Positions 8,782-16,533 of a stretch of 51,309 bases of DNA are shown here, piece after piece. The notes beneath the pieces were generated by a model that was not told the DNA's origin, made no database searches, and was given only the letters and a program-made list of their open reading frames with translations. The translations under genes were made by a program, and so were the position numbers. This DNA is from a virus. Where the stretch lies: positions 1 to 51,309 of the IMG/VR virus record IMGVR_UViG_3300009082_000024. One strand, given 5' to 3'. The first letter of the stretch is position 1. Each line of letters starts with the position of its first letter.

Positions 8782-9129
8782 ATGCCAAGTAGAAATATAG
8801 CCGCTGGGAGAACTTGCCCTGATCAGATTTACAAGACACCGACACCTGTCGCGGGTACATGGTCTTATACTCTTTCTTCTGAGTATTCACTATGTCCTCG
8901 TGACAGGTTTCTTAATCAGATACTTGTGAGGTCCACTACGGCCACAACTACCTTTGACGTATTTATTACAGATATGAACGGTGTTTTAGTCAGGCAATTC
9001 CTTGGAGCTACAGGTGTTTCTAACGATATGACACCTACTCGCATTACAAAAGACTGGACTATTACTATTGGGAGTGCGTCTGTTGACGAACCATTTAATG
9101 TGCTGGTAAAAATGTCTGATGAGGGATAA
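8782..9129 (+). CDS. Small beta-rich virion protein
   Basis: A 115-residue beta-sandwich-like protein (DRFLNQILVRSTTATTTFDV near residues 40-59). ATG 8782 is preferred over an upstream in-frame TTG at 8773 that lies in the previous gene's end. No strong ribosome site is present, so translation is probably coupled to the preceding gene. It shares general style with the genes at 9129, 11004, 11477 and 11803. Confidence 0.5.
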   Translation: MPSRNIAAGRTCPDQIYKTPTPVAGTWSYTLSSEYSLCPRDRFLNQILVRSTTATTTFDVFITDMNGVLVRQFLGATGVSNDMTPTRITKDWTITIGSASVDEPFNVLVKMSDEG

Positions 9130-9530
9130 TGCCATTACCGAATTATATCGAAGGGAGAGTTGCTTCGCTTGCAGATGTTACAGGAAGTGTTTCTATCGAG
9201 CAGGTATTAAGCAATAATGCTGTTCTTTATAGTGGTGAGCAGACATCTGTTTCTGTTGACACTTTGACTACGATAGTTACTGTTCCAGCTAACGGAGTTA
9301 AATATATCACTAAAATAATATGTACTGGAGAAGAAAATGCTCGATGGGATGTTTATATAAATTCTGTTAGAAAGATGACTAAGAGAACAACTGATAGAAA
9401 TGTTGATTTTGATTTTCCAGTTCCTTTGAAGGTCGAAGCTGCGACTGTGATAGATGTAAAAGCTACGCATCATGGGCCTGATGCGTCATCTGATTTCCAA
9501 GCTTGTGTTTTAGGATACCAGGAGGTTTGA
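9129..9530 (+). CDS. Small beta-rich virion protein
   Basis: A 133-residue protein whose ATG overlaps the preceding stop (TAATG). It has a beta-strand pattern with VDTLTTIVTVPANGVKYITK near residue 45 and WDVYINSVRKM near residue 73. This resembles receptor-binding or decoration beta-sandwiches, and the strand order is similar to the 11004 gene product. Function inferred from context. Confidence 0.55.
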   Translation: MPLPNYIEGRVASLADVTGSVSIEQVLSNNAVLYSGEQTSVSVDTLTTIVTVPANGVKYITKIICTGEENARWDVYINSVRKMTKRTTDRNVDFDFPVPLKVEAATVIDVKATHHGPDASSDFQACVLGYQEV

Positions 9531-9760
9531 TGAGTGATGTAAATGTACCAGGGACTTGGCTAGTCTCTCCTACTAAGGAGATAGAAGATAAGTGGGTGGA
9601 AGTCCAGATACAAGAAAGAGTTTCCAGGATAGCACGATACAAACAGGATATTGAGGATCTTAAGAAGGGTAAAATATTGGAGTTAGAAGCTAAAATAATG
9701 CTTCTTGAATTAGAGTTACAGGAGATTAAGGCTCGAAGAATTACAGCGGGCGAGCTTTAA
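9530..9760 (+). CDS. Small coiled-coil protein
   Basis: A 76-residue protein. The first 20 residues are Pro/Ser-containing (MSDVNVPGTWLVSPTKEI) and residues about 22-70 form one continuous charged helix with leucine heptads, a likely trimeric or dimeric coiled coil. The start at 9530 is set by GGAGG five bases upstream. It may be a stalk or assembly factor among the fibre-type genes. Confidence 0.6.
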   Translation: MSDVNVPGTWLVSPTKEIEDKWVEVQIQERVSRIARYKQDIEDLKKGKILELEAKIMLLELELQEIKARRITAGEL

Positions 9761-9777
9761 CTTTATAAGGAGGTCTT

Positions 9778-10746
9778 ATGGCTGATGGTTCGTTTCCTAC
9801 ACTAATCTCGAAAGACCGCGATGTCAATGCTGTGGCTAATCCGATTTACGTTAATTTATCTGACGGAACGGACGTTATTGCCATTGATTCGAGCGGTTAT
9901 TTAACTGTTAATGTTAACGGTACAGTAACTGTGTCATCTACTAATTTAGATATCCGTGATTTAGCAGCTACGCAAGATAATGTGCGTATTTGGGCCAACA
10001 CAGCTAAGGATGGCACGGGTACTAATTACATTCCTATTGTTGACGCTGATGGACAACTTCAAGTTGACGTGTTGTCTTTACCAGCTATTAGCGTTGCTAA
10101 CGTGTACACTGATGACACTGCGTACACTCCTGCTACTGATAAAGTAGGAGCTATTGGCGCAATGGCTGATGAGACATCGCCTGACTCTGTGGATGAAGGT
10201 GACATTGGTATCCCGCGCATGACGCTTGACAGAAAGCTTCTCGCCAGAGTGGTAGGAGCTTCTGACGCGAATAGGTTGGACATTGACGCTTCTGGTCATG
10301 CTCAAATTGACTTAGCGGCAGTGAGTGTCACCGCAGTGCCAGTATCTGCTACGACAGCTGCAAACAGCTCTGGAAACCCTATTTACGTATCTGTGGTTAG
10401 TGCAGGAGTGAGCACTACTGAGGTACAGGATTACGGCACTGGTACAGCTTCTTCTGACGCTTCAGTGAACAATGATTACACTGTAACAGCGACAACTTTC
10501 TTGCTGAGAAGTGTGATCTTTGCTGCATCTGGCGGCATGAAAGCTGAGATCCAGGTAGGCCCTGTAGCTTCATTGGTGACAAAGGCAGTTGGTTTTATCC
10601 CCCGTCAAGGTGGTACAGAACAGCTTTTCTTTGATCCACCGATAGAAGTTCCTGTTGCCAGCACGGGTACAGTGCGCGTGGTAATGACTAATAGGCAAGG
10701 TGCTAGCATGGATGTGTATAGCACGATCATAGGTGATGACGTATAG
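9778..10746 (+). CDS. Large beta-rich virion protein, possible head or tail fibre
   Basis: A 322-residue Val/Thr/Ser/Asp-rich protein starting MADGSFPTLISKDRDVNAV, with alternating strands (YLTVNVNGTVTVSSTNLDIRD) and few helices. The C-terminal 100 residues look like a compact beta domain (TTFLLRSVIFAASGG). It has a perfect AAGGAGG ribosome site and is followed by a hairpin. Probably a surface fibre or decoration protein; no family assigned. Confidence 0.55.
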   Translation: MADGSFPTLISKDRDVNAVANPIYVNLSDGTDVIAIDSSGYLTVNVNGTVTVSSTNLDIRDLAATQDNVRIWANTAKDGTGTNYIPIVDADGQLQVDVLSLPAISVANVYTDDTAYTPATDKVGAIGAMADETSPDSVDEGDIGIPRMTLDRKLLARVVGASDANRLDIDASGHAQIDLAAVSVTAVPVSATTAANSSGNPIYVSVVSAGVSTTEVQDYGTGTASSDASVNNDYTVTATTFLLRSVIFAASGGMKAEIQVGPVASLVTKAVGFIPRQGGTEQLFFDPPIEVPVASTGTVRVVMTNRQGASMDVYSTIIGDDV

Positions 10747-10761
10747 TTAAATTCATTCATT

Positions 10762-10787
10762 CCCCCAGGGGACACCTCCTCTGGGGG
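10762..10787 (+). terminator. GC-rich hairpin after the 9778-10746 gene
   Basis: CCCCCAGGGG pairs with CCTCTGGGGG (one G-T pair) around a 6-base loop, 15 bases after the stop codon. It lacks a T-run and is followed by GAGGAGGAG and the next start. Third hairpin of this kind in the virion operon after those at 7474 and 7984; likely sets messenger ratios. Confidence 0.5.
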
Positions 10788-10811
10788 GTGGATGTCTAAA
10801 GAGGAGGAGTA

Positions 10812-10994
10812 ATGGCAAAAGAGGTTAACCAAACAGTAGGCGCGACTATTCCTGGGAACGTTGATCAACCAGCTCCAGTGGATAACAGCAGAGTTAAGGT
10901 AGATCCAGGGAACATCGATGTTTTGACCATTCAGTTGTTAGCTCAGATAAACAGGAATCTTGTTGAGCTCATTAACGTGATCAAAGAAAAATAG
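10812..10994 (+). CDS. Small protein with helical tail
   Basis: A 60-residue protein. The N-terminal 35 residues are polar and Pro-rich (VGATIPGNVDQPAPVDNSR), and the C-terminal 22 residues form one amphipathic helix (LLAQINRNLVELINVIKEK). It has a GAGGAGGAG ribosome site. It could be a linker or trimerising peptide for neighbouring virion proteins. Function unknown. Confidence 0.55.
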   Translation: MAKEVNQTVGATIPGNVDQPAPVDNSRVKVDPGNIDVLTIQLLAQINRNLVELINVIKEK

Positions 10995-11003
10995 GAGGTT
11001 ATC

Positions 11004-11480
11004 ATCGCTGACGCACCTATCGGTACACAAGATGTGAGTATTTGGAATAAGGACGAAAACAAAGCCGTCACTATTACTACCACTGGATCAACAGAGCGTC
11101 TTGATGTTGATGCAAATATACGTCTTGCTCCAGAGCCTTATGGTATAGGGACTCCTGTTCATCAGTATCAATATGATTCTGATTCTGATGTGGGAGATTA
11201 TATTTCTTCTTATACAGTTACTGCTGGAAAGAATCTGTATATTTATCAGTGGGCTGTGAGTGATAACAGCTATGGTACATATGTGTTGCAAATAAACGGT
11301 GTTGATAAAGATGCCATGATAAATACGTCTACCTCTGGGGGAGCGCGGGGGATGAATCAAGTTACTTATGTAGTTCCTTTAAAGGCTACAGCAGGACAGG
11401 TTGTAAGGATTTATAAATTAGCTGGCCTTAGTAATAAGATCACTGCTTCCATCATCATTGGTTTGGAGGTTACAGCATGA
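11004..11480 (+). CDS. Beta-rich virion protein with a probable ATC start codon
   Basis: The frame is open from 10995. A perfect AGGAGG at 10993-10998 has no ATG, GTG or TTG at proper distance; ATC at 11004 lies five bases after it and is followed by GCT GAC, giving an N-terminus (M)ADAPIGTQDVSIWN like that of the 9778 gene (ATG GCT GAT). The first classical start, GTG 11034, has no ribosome site. The 158-residue product is a beta-sandwich-like protein related in style to the 9129 product. Either a rare start codon or a single-base change/error of ATG. Confidence 0.6.
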   Translation: MADAPIGTQDVSIWNKDENKAVTITTTGSTERLDVDANIRLAPEPYGIGTPVHQYQYDSDSDVGDYISSYTVTAGKNLYIYQWAVSDNSYGTYVLQINGVDKDAMINTSTSGGARGMNQVTYVVPLKATAGQVVRIYKLAGLSNKITASIIIGLEVTA

Positions 11481-11806
11481 GTGTAGTTAAAGAAGATAGG
11501 GTGTTTGATGCTTTGGAAATCAGGGATATCAGTGCTCATACAAGCGAGATTATAGAAAACATTGGGTTTTCAATAAAAACGCTTATCATTGAGAATGGGT
11601 TAGGTAAAACGGTAACTTTCACTTGTGAAGGATCAGCTCGTAGTGATTTTTCTCAAGCTTTTACTATAGCTACTTTTGATATGCCTGCTGGAAATAATTA
11701 TGCTACTTGTGAAAGTTATATCCCTTATTGGAGGTTAAAAGCTCAGTGCGCGGAAGCTCCGTCTTCTGGGTCTTTGACCGTATTTTTAGAAAAGGTGACA
11801 ACATGA
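11477..11806 (+). CDS. Small beta-rich virion protein
   Basis: A 109-residue protein whose ATGA start overlaps the previous stop. Strands include IKTLIIENGLGKTVTFTCEG near residue 33. The C-terminal strand ends SLTVFLEKVTT. Translation is coupled on both sides: its stop also overlaps the next start. It belongs to the run of small virion-type genes; function unknown. Confidence 0.55.
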   Translation: MSVVKEDRVFDALEIRDISAHTSEIIENIGFSIKTLIIENGLGKTVTFTCEGSARSDFSQAFTIATFDMPAGNNYATCESYIPYWRLKAQCAEAPSSGSLTVFLEKVTT

Positions 11807-12177
11807 TGGGTTCGATGGATCTTCTTCCAAAAGTCGGTGTACTTACTAAGACTGCGGTATATACTTCTACTACGGCTGGCAATCAGGCCATTGCGGTAAT
11901 TGCGGGGCAGACAGGGAAGAAGATACGGATATATGCGATAGCGGCAACGACTAATATCGGGGGAACTAATTTCTACTTACGGAATGGAACAGCTGGAGCA
12001 GCGGTCACTGAAACGTTCTATCGTGCTATATCTGGTAGCCCTTCCGCTGCGTACTACAGTCGGGTAGGCTATCAGGGGATTTGGCTTTATGAAACAGTTG
12101 TTGGAGAGAATTTAGTTCTTAATTGCACGACTGCTAGTGCCCAGGTAAGTATTAGTTTGACATACTCGTACGTATAG
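11803..12177 (+). CDS. Small beta-rich virion protein
   Basis: A 124-residue protein starting at ATGATG (11803), where the ATGA overlaps the preceding stop; an earlier in-frame start would overlap the upstream gene by 79 bases and is less likely. It has strong strand alternation (KKIRIYAIAATTNIGGTNFY) and ends in a hydrophobic strand. Likely a virion decoration or fibre component by context. Confidence 0.55.
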   Translation: MMGSMDLLPKVGVLTKTAVYTSTTAGNQAIAVIAGQTGKKIRIYAIAATTNIGGTNFYLRNGTAGAAVTETFYRAISGSPSAAYYSRVGYQGIWLYETVVGENLVLNCTTASAQVSISLTYSYV

Positions 12178-12186
12178 GAGGTCATT

Positions 12187-12414
12187 ATGAACATATTGGC
12201 ATTGCTACCGTTAATCAACATCAAGACGATAGCTACAGTATTCAACTTGGTACAGTTGACTGTAAAGGCTATCAAGGAAATACTGACTGTGATCATTAAC
12301 TCCGCTCTTCCTTTTGTACCGAACGAGAAAATACAGAAGATAAGAGATTGGTTTAATATGATCGATGGTTGGTTTGAGTCTATTAAGAACGCTATCTTTA
12401 AGGTAGTGAAGTAG
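12187..12414 (+). CDS. Small hydrophobic protein, possible holin-like
   Basis: A 75-residue protein with a hydrophobic N-terminal half (residues 2-45: LALLPLINIKTIATVF, then IKEILTVIINSALPFV) and an amphipathic C-terminal helix with several Trp/Phe. It has AGGAGG five bases before the ATG. It directly precedes a lipoprotein-like gene and an overlapping spanin pair, so a membrane role in lysis is a reasonable guess. The hydrophobic stretches are weaker than in classical holins. Confidence 0.5.
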   Translation: MNILALLPLINIKTIATVFNLVQLTVKAIKEILTVIINSALPFVPNEKIQKIRDWFNMIDGWFESIKNAIFKVVK

Positions 12415-12425
12415 GAGGTAGTTCG

Positions 12426-13058
12426 ATGAAGTTTTTCATTCCAGTTGTTTTCACTATGCTTTTGGTATTTGGTTGTTATGCCGCTTTTGATTCTAATGTC
12501 AATCAGCAGGATCAGGGTCAGCAACAGGGACAAGGACAATTGCAAGGACAAGGCCAGCAGCAAGGCCAGGGACAATTGCAGGGCCAGGATCAAGCTCAGG
12601 GACAATTACAGGGACAAGCCCAAGCAGCTATAGCAGCGCAGGGACAAGGTCAAGGCCAGGTAGCTGTAGGCAAAGTAGATGTGCAGGACAATTCGACAAT
12701 AAAAAGTGTAGCCATAGCATTTCCTTCTACAGGAGCAACTGAAGGAGTGGCCTCTGCTAATGCGTCTTATATGTTTGGCAACTTAGGGTTATCAGATACT
12801 GAGATGTATAAGAAGGGCAGTCATCTTATACAGACTGTTTTAGCTATTCCTGATGATATTTTGTCTAAGGCTGAAAAGTCAGAAATAGTAAAAGAGATCT
12901 TAGCTAAAATGACTAAGTCTATTCGTCCTAGGAGGCTATTCGGTATAGGGCCAGAACAACATTCTAAGAACTTGATTAACTTGTTCGGTCTTTTCTCTTT
13001 CGATTCAGTTTGGGCTGATGGGCAAAGGCCGTTTCAAAGAAAGGCGGACATGAAATGA
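12426..13058 (+). CDS. Gln/Gly-repeat exported protein, probable lipoprotein
   Basis: A 210-residue protein with a signal sequence (residues 2-16) and Cys17 in VFGC, a plausible though not ideal lipobox. Residues about 27-80 are a low-complexity run of Q-G, Q-Q-G and L-Q-G units, encoded by degenerate repeats of CAGGGACAA-like sequence (about 12505-12665). The C-terminal part is globular and partly basic (SIRPRRLFGIG). It sits next to the spanins, so an envelope role in lysis, or in altering the host surface, is inferred. Function unknown. Confidence 0.6.
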   Translation: MKFFIPVVFTMLLVFGCYAAFDSNVNQQDQGQQQGQGQLQGQGQQQGQGQLQGQDQAQGQLQGQAQAAIAAQGQGQGQVAVGKVDVQDNSTIKSVAIAFPSTGATEGVASANASYMFGNLGLSDTEMYKKGSHLIQTVLAIPDDILSKAEKSEIVKEILAKMTKSIRPRRLFGIGPEQHSKNLINLFGLFSFDSVWADGQRPFQRKADMK

Positions 13059-13080
13059 GAGAAAAAAAGAAAAAACCAAG

Positions 13081-13317
13081 ATGTTAACAACCATCATTGC
13101 TGGGGTCGTAGGGATAATCTCTACGATCTTGGCATGGGTTTTAAACCCAAAAAGAAAACTATATGCTGAACTCGATGATATTTATAGACAGCTTGATAGT
13201 CTCTACGAGAAACGCGACAAGGCTCTTGCGGATAATGATTCTGACACCCTTACTGTTATCAACTTTGCTATTCTCAAGTTGCGTGACCGTAAAGCCAGTC
13301 TATTACAACGACAGTGA
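13081..13317 (+). CDS. Inner-membrane spanin subunit (Rz-like)
   Basis: A 78-residue protein with one N-terminal membrane helix (residues 2-21, LTTIIAGVVGIISTILAWVL) followed by basic residues and a charged periplasmic coiled coil (LDDIYRQLDSLYEKRDKAL). This is the layout of i-spanins, which pair with an outer-membrane lipoprotein to fuse the two membranes at the last step of lysis. The o-spanin gene overlaps its end in the +1 frame, the classical Rz/Rz1 arrangement. Confidence 0.7.
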   Translation: MLTTIIAGVVGIISTILAWVLNPKRKLYAELDDIYRQLDSLYEKRDKALADNDSDTLTVINFAILKLRDRKASLLQRQ

Positions 13318-13420
13318 TAAGGTGTATCTGGGTAATGCTAATGAGCAGCCTCCGACACCTTCTTTTGAATGGGTTCTAATGAGTAAAGGCCTATATAGAA
13401 AAATAACAACTATCCCATGA
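13235..13420 (+). CDS. Outer-membrane spanin lipoprotein (Rz1-like)
   Basis: From ATG 13235 the frame gives a 61-residue protein with a short hydrophobic signal and the lipobox LFSSC (Cys16), then about 45 polar residues containing Pro (EQPPTPSFEW). Size, signal peptidase II site and overlap of 83 bases with the i-spanin gene in the +1 frame are diagnostic of o-spanins. In-frame ATGs at 13163 and 13175 would add an N-terminal extension; no start has a strong ribosome site. Confidence 0.7.
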   Translation: MILTPLLLSTLLFSSCVTVKPVYYNDSDKVYLGNANEQPPTPSFEWVLMSKGLYRKITTIP

Positions 13421-13707
13421 GATCAACAGCTATACATACTGGAAGAAATGCTGATAGAGGAGCGTACCGTGACGAAAGAAATGTTAGATGCGCTCGATGT
13501 GGCTTTATAAATAATTTAGATAGAGAATCCCGTCTTCCGCCTAATTCTAGGGCTGGCTGGGGGTTCACCTATGGCAGTGAAATCACTATGGATGATACTG
13601 TGATAACCTTTGATAGTTTGACTGTCCACATGGACGGATATTATATTGATAGAGAAACTTATGTCGGAGGTTGCAGATTTTGTGGGACATTTCTCTATAA
13701 CAAGTAG
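13417..13707 (+). CDS. Zinc-ribbon protein
   Basis: A 96-residue protein with CARC near residue 25 and CRFC near residue 87, two Cys pairs 60 residues apart framing a beta segment. The ATGA start overlaps the o-spanin stop. A structural zinc site is likely. The position between lysis genes and a tail fibre does not reveal the role. Confidence 0.55.
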   Translation: MRSTAIHTGRNADRGAYRDERNVRCARCGFINNLDRESRLPPNSRAGWGFTYGSEITMDDTVITFDSLTVHMDGYYIDRETYVGGCRFCGTFLYNK

Positions 13708-13715
13708 GAGGATTT

Positions 13716-15707
13716 ATGGCTATCTATCCAGGCGCAATATACACATATATTAATCGTACTGGCACTCAAACTCTTGCCGCTGGTACTCATTCTACTGCTC
13801 ATAACGAAGCTGCGGCTGAAGTGATTGCCATAGAGACTGAATTAGGCGTTAATCCTAAAGGCATTTATGTTGATGTGGGTACACGTTTAGACGCCTTGGC
13901 TGCTGCTATAGGCGCGCAACATACTCAGAATACTGACATTGGGACATCAAGTGACACGTTTTATCTTGATGGCGCGAGTGGCGCGTTGATAAAAGAGGTC
14001 GGCGGTGCTTTTGCTGTAAGGAACAATCTTGATAATGCTTATGTTGATTTTGCTTGTGCTGAATTAACCTGTGAGGATCTTAATGGCATTACAGCTTTAG
14101 AGTTAGCGGGGATGTATACTGATTGGCATAGCCATGCTAATAAATTGTTACTTGATTCTTACACACAATTGGAAATAGATCTTGCTGACGCTGTTCTTAA
14201 AAAACATACTCAACATACTGATACAGGAACTATCTATGAGACATTTCAGTTAAACAGCGTTAACCCTCTTTCCGCGCGTTATAAGGTTGATGACGAGAAT
14301 CCCACCCGTTGTGAGATAGTTAACGCTGCTGATGATGCGTACGCGCCTATTCGCGCATTAGAGTTCCAGGGCGATCTGACTGCTCGCAATGCGGACATCA
14401 ATCTCCCGAGGATAAGATACAACGATATTACCGATCGTTGGCAGATGTCTAATGATGGGTTGACCTTCGTAGATATCTCTCAAGGTATTTCTATGGCTGG
14501 CGGGCCAGGGACTGTCCAGTTTAATGATACGACCAATTTGGGAGCGGATGCTCTCTTCTGGTATGACAATGCTTTAGATACTCTTTATGTGCCGAATCTT
14601 AACGTGTCAGGTGTTATTATTGGTGCGGTAGGTACTAATATCACTGGCACTACGGCTGATACTTTTGAGATCAATACTGATGGTAACGGTCTGTTGATAA
14701 GTACCATAGGATTGCTCAATGATAGGACAGTATTGGCTGAAGATGTTTATCAAGCAGCACAGAACTGGCATGTTGCTGCTACTGTGTTAGATACCGCTTC
14801 TATAGACTTTTCAATCGTTGGTCAACAGATTAGTGGAGCTGTTCTTCCTGCTGGGGTTGATCATGATGCGTTATTAAATTTTGTAGCGAATGAGCACATT
14901 AACCATACTGCTGTGACGATTACTGCTGGTACAGGTTTAACAGGCGGTGGAGACATTTCAGCTAATAGGACTATATCTTTGTCTCATCTTGGCTTACAAA
15001 CTCTTGCTGACCCCAACGCTGATAGAGTTATGTTTTGGGACGATAGTGCTGGGAATCTTGAATGGCTGACTATTGGTGCTGGGCTTACCATAACTGGCAC
15101 TACTCTTGATTGTACTGTTACAGCTAATACTGTGGCAGATACTGCTAGTATCGATCTTACTCTTTTGGCTGGGCAGATCTCAGGTGTAGTCTTGCCTGCT
15201 GGAGTTGACCATGACTCTTTAAATAATTTCGTTGCTAATGAACATGTTGACCATTCTACTATAGATATCACCGCAGGCACTGGGTTAACTGGAGGCGGCG
15301 ATCTTACTGCTGATAGGACGATCTCTCTTTCTCATCTTGGGATACAGTCTCTTGTCGATCCTAATGCTAATAGATTGATGGCGTGGGACGACACTGATGG
15401 TTCAGTCCAGTGGGTGACTATTGGTTCTAATTTGACTTATACTCAAGCTACTCATACGTTGAGTGCCACTGGCGGGGCTACTCTTACTCGCGCTACTTTT
15501 GTCAATGGTGATTTGGCTGCGGGGGTTTTGACGATCACTCATAGTGCTGGGTTAGCTGCACCGTATTCAGTAATGGTGGTTATTTTTGATAATAATAACA
15601 GACAGATCATACCTGATGAAGTGACTGGGGCTACCAATTCTGTGGCCGTAGATCTGACTTCTTACGGGACATTGACTGGTACCTGGGGCTACGGATATAT
15701 AGCATAA
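13716..15707 (+). CDS. Tail or head fibre protein with tandem repeats
   Basis: A 663-residue fibre-like protein. The N-terminal 60 residues resemble attachment regions (YTYINRTGTQTLAAGTHSTA), the middle is beta-rich with repeated HTQHTDTGT-like segments, and two 96-residue repeats (from residues about 359 and 475) share LPAGVDHD, FVANEH, TAGTGLTGGGD and RTISLSHLG. The last 70 residues form a separate beta domain seen at the end of many fibres (ITHSAGLAAPYSVMVVIFD). It likely contributes to host recognition. Strong AGGAGG ribosome site. Confidence 0.75.
   Translation: MAIYPGAIYTYINRTGTQTLAAGTHSTAHNEAAAEVIAIETELGVNPKGIYVDVGTRLDALAAAIGAQHTQNTDIGTSSDTFYLDGASGALIKEVGGAFAVRNNLDNAYVDFACAELTCEDLNGITALELAGMYTDWHSHANKLLLDSYTQLEIDLADAVLKKHTQHTDTGTIYETFQLNSVNPLSARYKVDDENPTRCEIVNAADDAYAPIRALEFQGDLTARNADINLPRIRYNDITDRWQMSNDGLTFVDISQGISMAGGPGTVQFNDTTNLGADALFWYDNALDTLYVPNLNVSGVIIGAVGTNITGTTADTFEINTDGNGLLISTIGLLNDRTVLAEDVYQAAQNWHVAATVLDTASIDFSIVGQQISGAVLPAGVDHDALLNFVANEHINHTAVTITAGTGLTGGGDISANRTISLSHLGLQTLADPNADRVMFWDDSAGNLEWLTIGAGLTITGTTLDCTVTANTVADTASIDLTLLAGQISGVVLPAGVDHDSLNNFVANEHVDHSTIDITAGTGLTGGGDLTADRTISLSHLGIQSLVDPNANRLMAWDDTDGSVQWVTIGSNLTYTQATHTLSATGGATLTRATFVNGDLAAGVLTITHSAGLAAPYSVMVVIFDNNNRQIIPDEVTGATNSVAVDLTSYGTLTGTWGYGYIA
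14790..15425 (+). repeat. Tandem protein repeat in the fibre gene, two copies of 288 bases
   Basis: Copies at 14790-15077 and 15138-15425 encode 96-residue units starting DTASID and ending W(L/V)TIG, with a period of 348 bases. Protein identity is high while many third codon positions differ, so the duplication is not recent. Repeat-number change would be a simple way to alter fibre length. Confidence 0.85.
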
Positions 15708-15715
15708 GGAGGATT

Positions 15716-15994
15716 ATGGGACAATTAACTTCTATTCATCAGGAATATAGCTCTTCTCAAAGTAACGCTACTCTTTTTACTCCAGCTTCGGGAAAGTCGT
15801 GTTATATGTGGAACGTTATAGTTACTTCTTCTGGTGACTATAAAATAGAGTTTTCAGATTCAGGAGTAGTTATAGAGGGTTCTGGCGGGACAACAGGTTC
15901 GTACTTAGTAAATAAGAAGGGCAATGCGAACGAGTTATTAAAGGTGACGTGCGCTGCGGACACTATCATAGATGCTTTGGTAGATGAAATATGA
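15716..15994 (+). CDS. Small beta-rich virion protein
   Basis: A 92-residue protein with AAGGAGG before ATG 15716. Strands such as SCYMWNVIVTSSGDYKIEF (near residue 28) and a Gly/Ser loop suggest a compact beta-sandwich. It lies directly after the fibre gene and may cap or accompany it. Function inferred from place only. Confidence 0.55.
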   Translation: MGQLTSIHQEYSSSQSNATLFTPASGKSCYMWNVIVTSSGDYKIEFSDSGVVIEGSGGTTGSYLVNKKGNANELLKVTCAADTIIDALVDEI

Positions 15995-16533
15995 GACGCG
16001 GTAAAAGCTTACTGAACTCCACTATAAATAATTATTGGCATAGGGTGACTGAGACTATCCTTTCAGCAGCGGCTACTTCTACGACGATCAGTAGTTTGAC
16101 TGGGGATACAGCTAAAGAATATAGGATTTTGTTTCGGGCCGTGAATGGTTATGCTGGGGCGAACGTTTATTCTTTACGCCCTAATAATGATTCAGGGAGT
16201 AACTATGGGCATCAGAATATTACGGGTAACGGTAGTACGATCGCTTGTTCTCGCAATACTTCTGCTACTGGGTTTGTCATTGGCGAAGGTGCCGCTTCTG
16301 GAGATCTTTGCATCAGTGAAATATTATTTCATGTTGCTAGTGGGTATAGAAGGTTATTAATTCTTAAACATGCGATGTCTATTTCTGGGACTACAGTAAC
16401 GCAACAGAATGAATACACTTCTGTTTGGAATAATACTGCCAATGAGATAACTTCATTAGTTTTTTTAAGTAATCAGACGAACGGTTTAGGCGTAGGGACA
16501 CAGATCATTATTTACAGAAGAGTTTCATCATGA
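15991..16533 (+). CDS. Receptor-type virion protein, single-domain copy
   Basis: A 180-residue protein that is homologous along its length to each half of the following gene. Shared marks are AATSTTISSL near residue 26, NNDSGSNYG near residue 64, and the C-terminal WNNTANEITSLVFLSNQTNG (residues about 148-167). The start overlaps the previous stop (ATGA). The repeated beta-sandwich style suggests a surface-binding or fibre-tip domain. Confidence 0.6.
   Translation: MRRGKSLLNSTINNYWHRVTETILSAAATSTTISSLTGDTAKEYRILFRAVNGYAGANVYSLRPNNDSGSNYGHQNITGNGSTIACSRNTSATGFVIGEGAASGDLCISEILFHVASGYRRLLILKHAMSISGTTVTQQNEYTSVWNNTANEITSLVFLSNQTNGLGVGTQIIIYRRVSS

Noticed and set aside
12087-12605. Antisense frame rich in Leu/Ser opposite the Q/G-repeat gene
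   Set aside because: The Leu-Ser repeats are the complement of the CAG/CAA repeats; it crosses several plus-strand genes with good starts.
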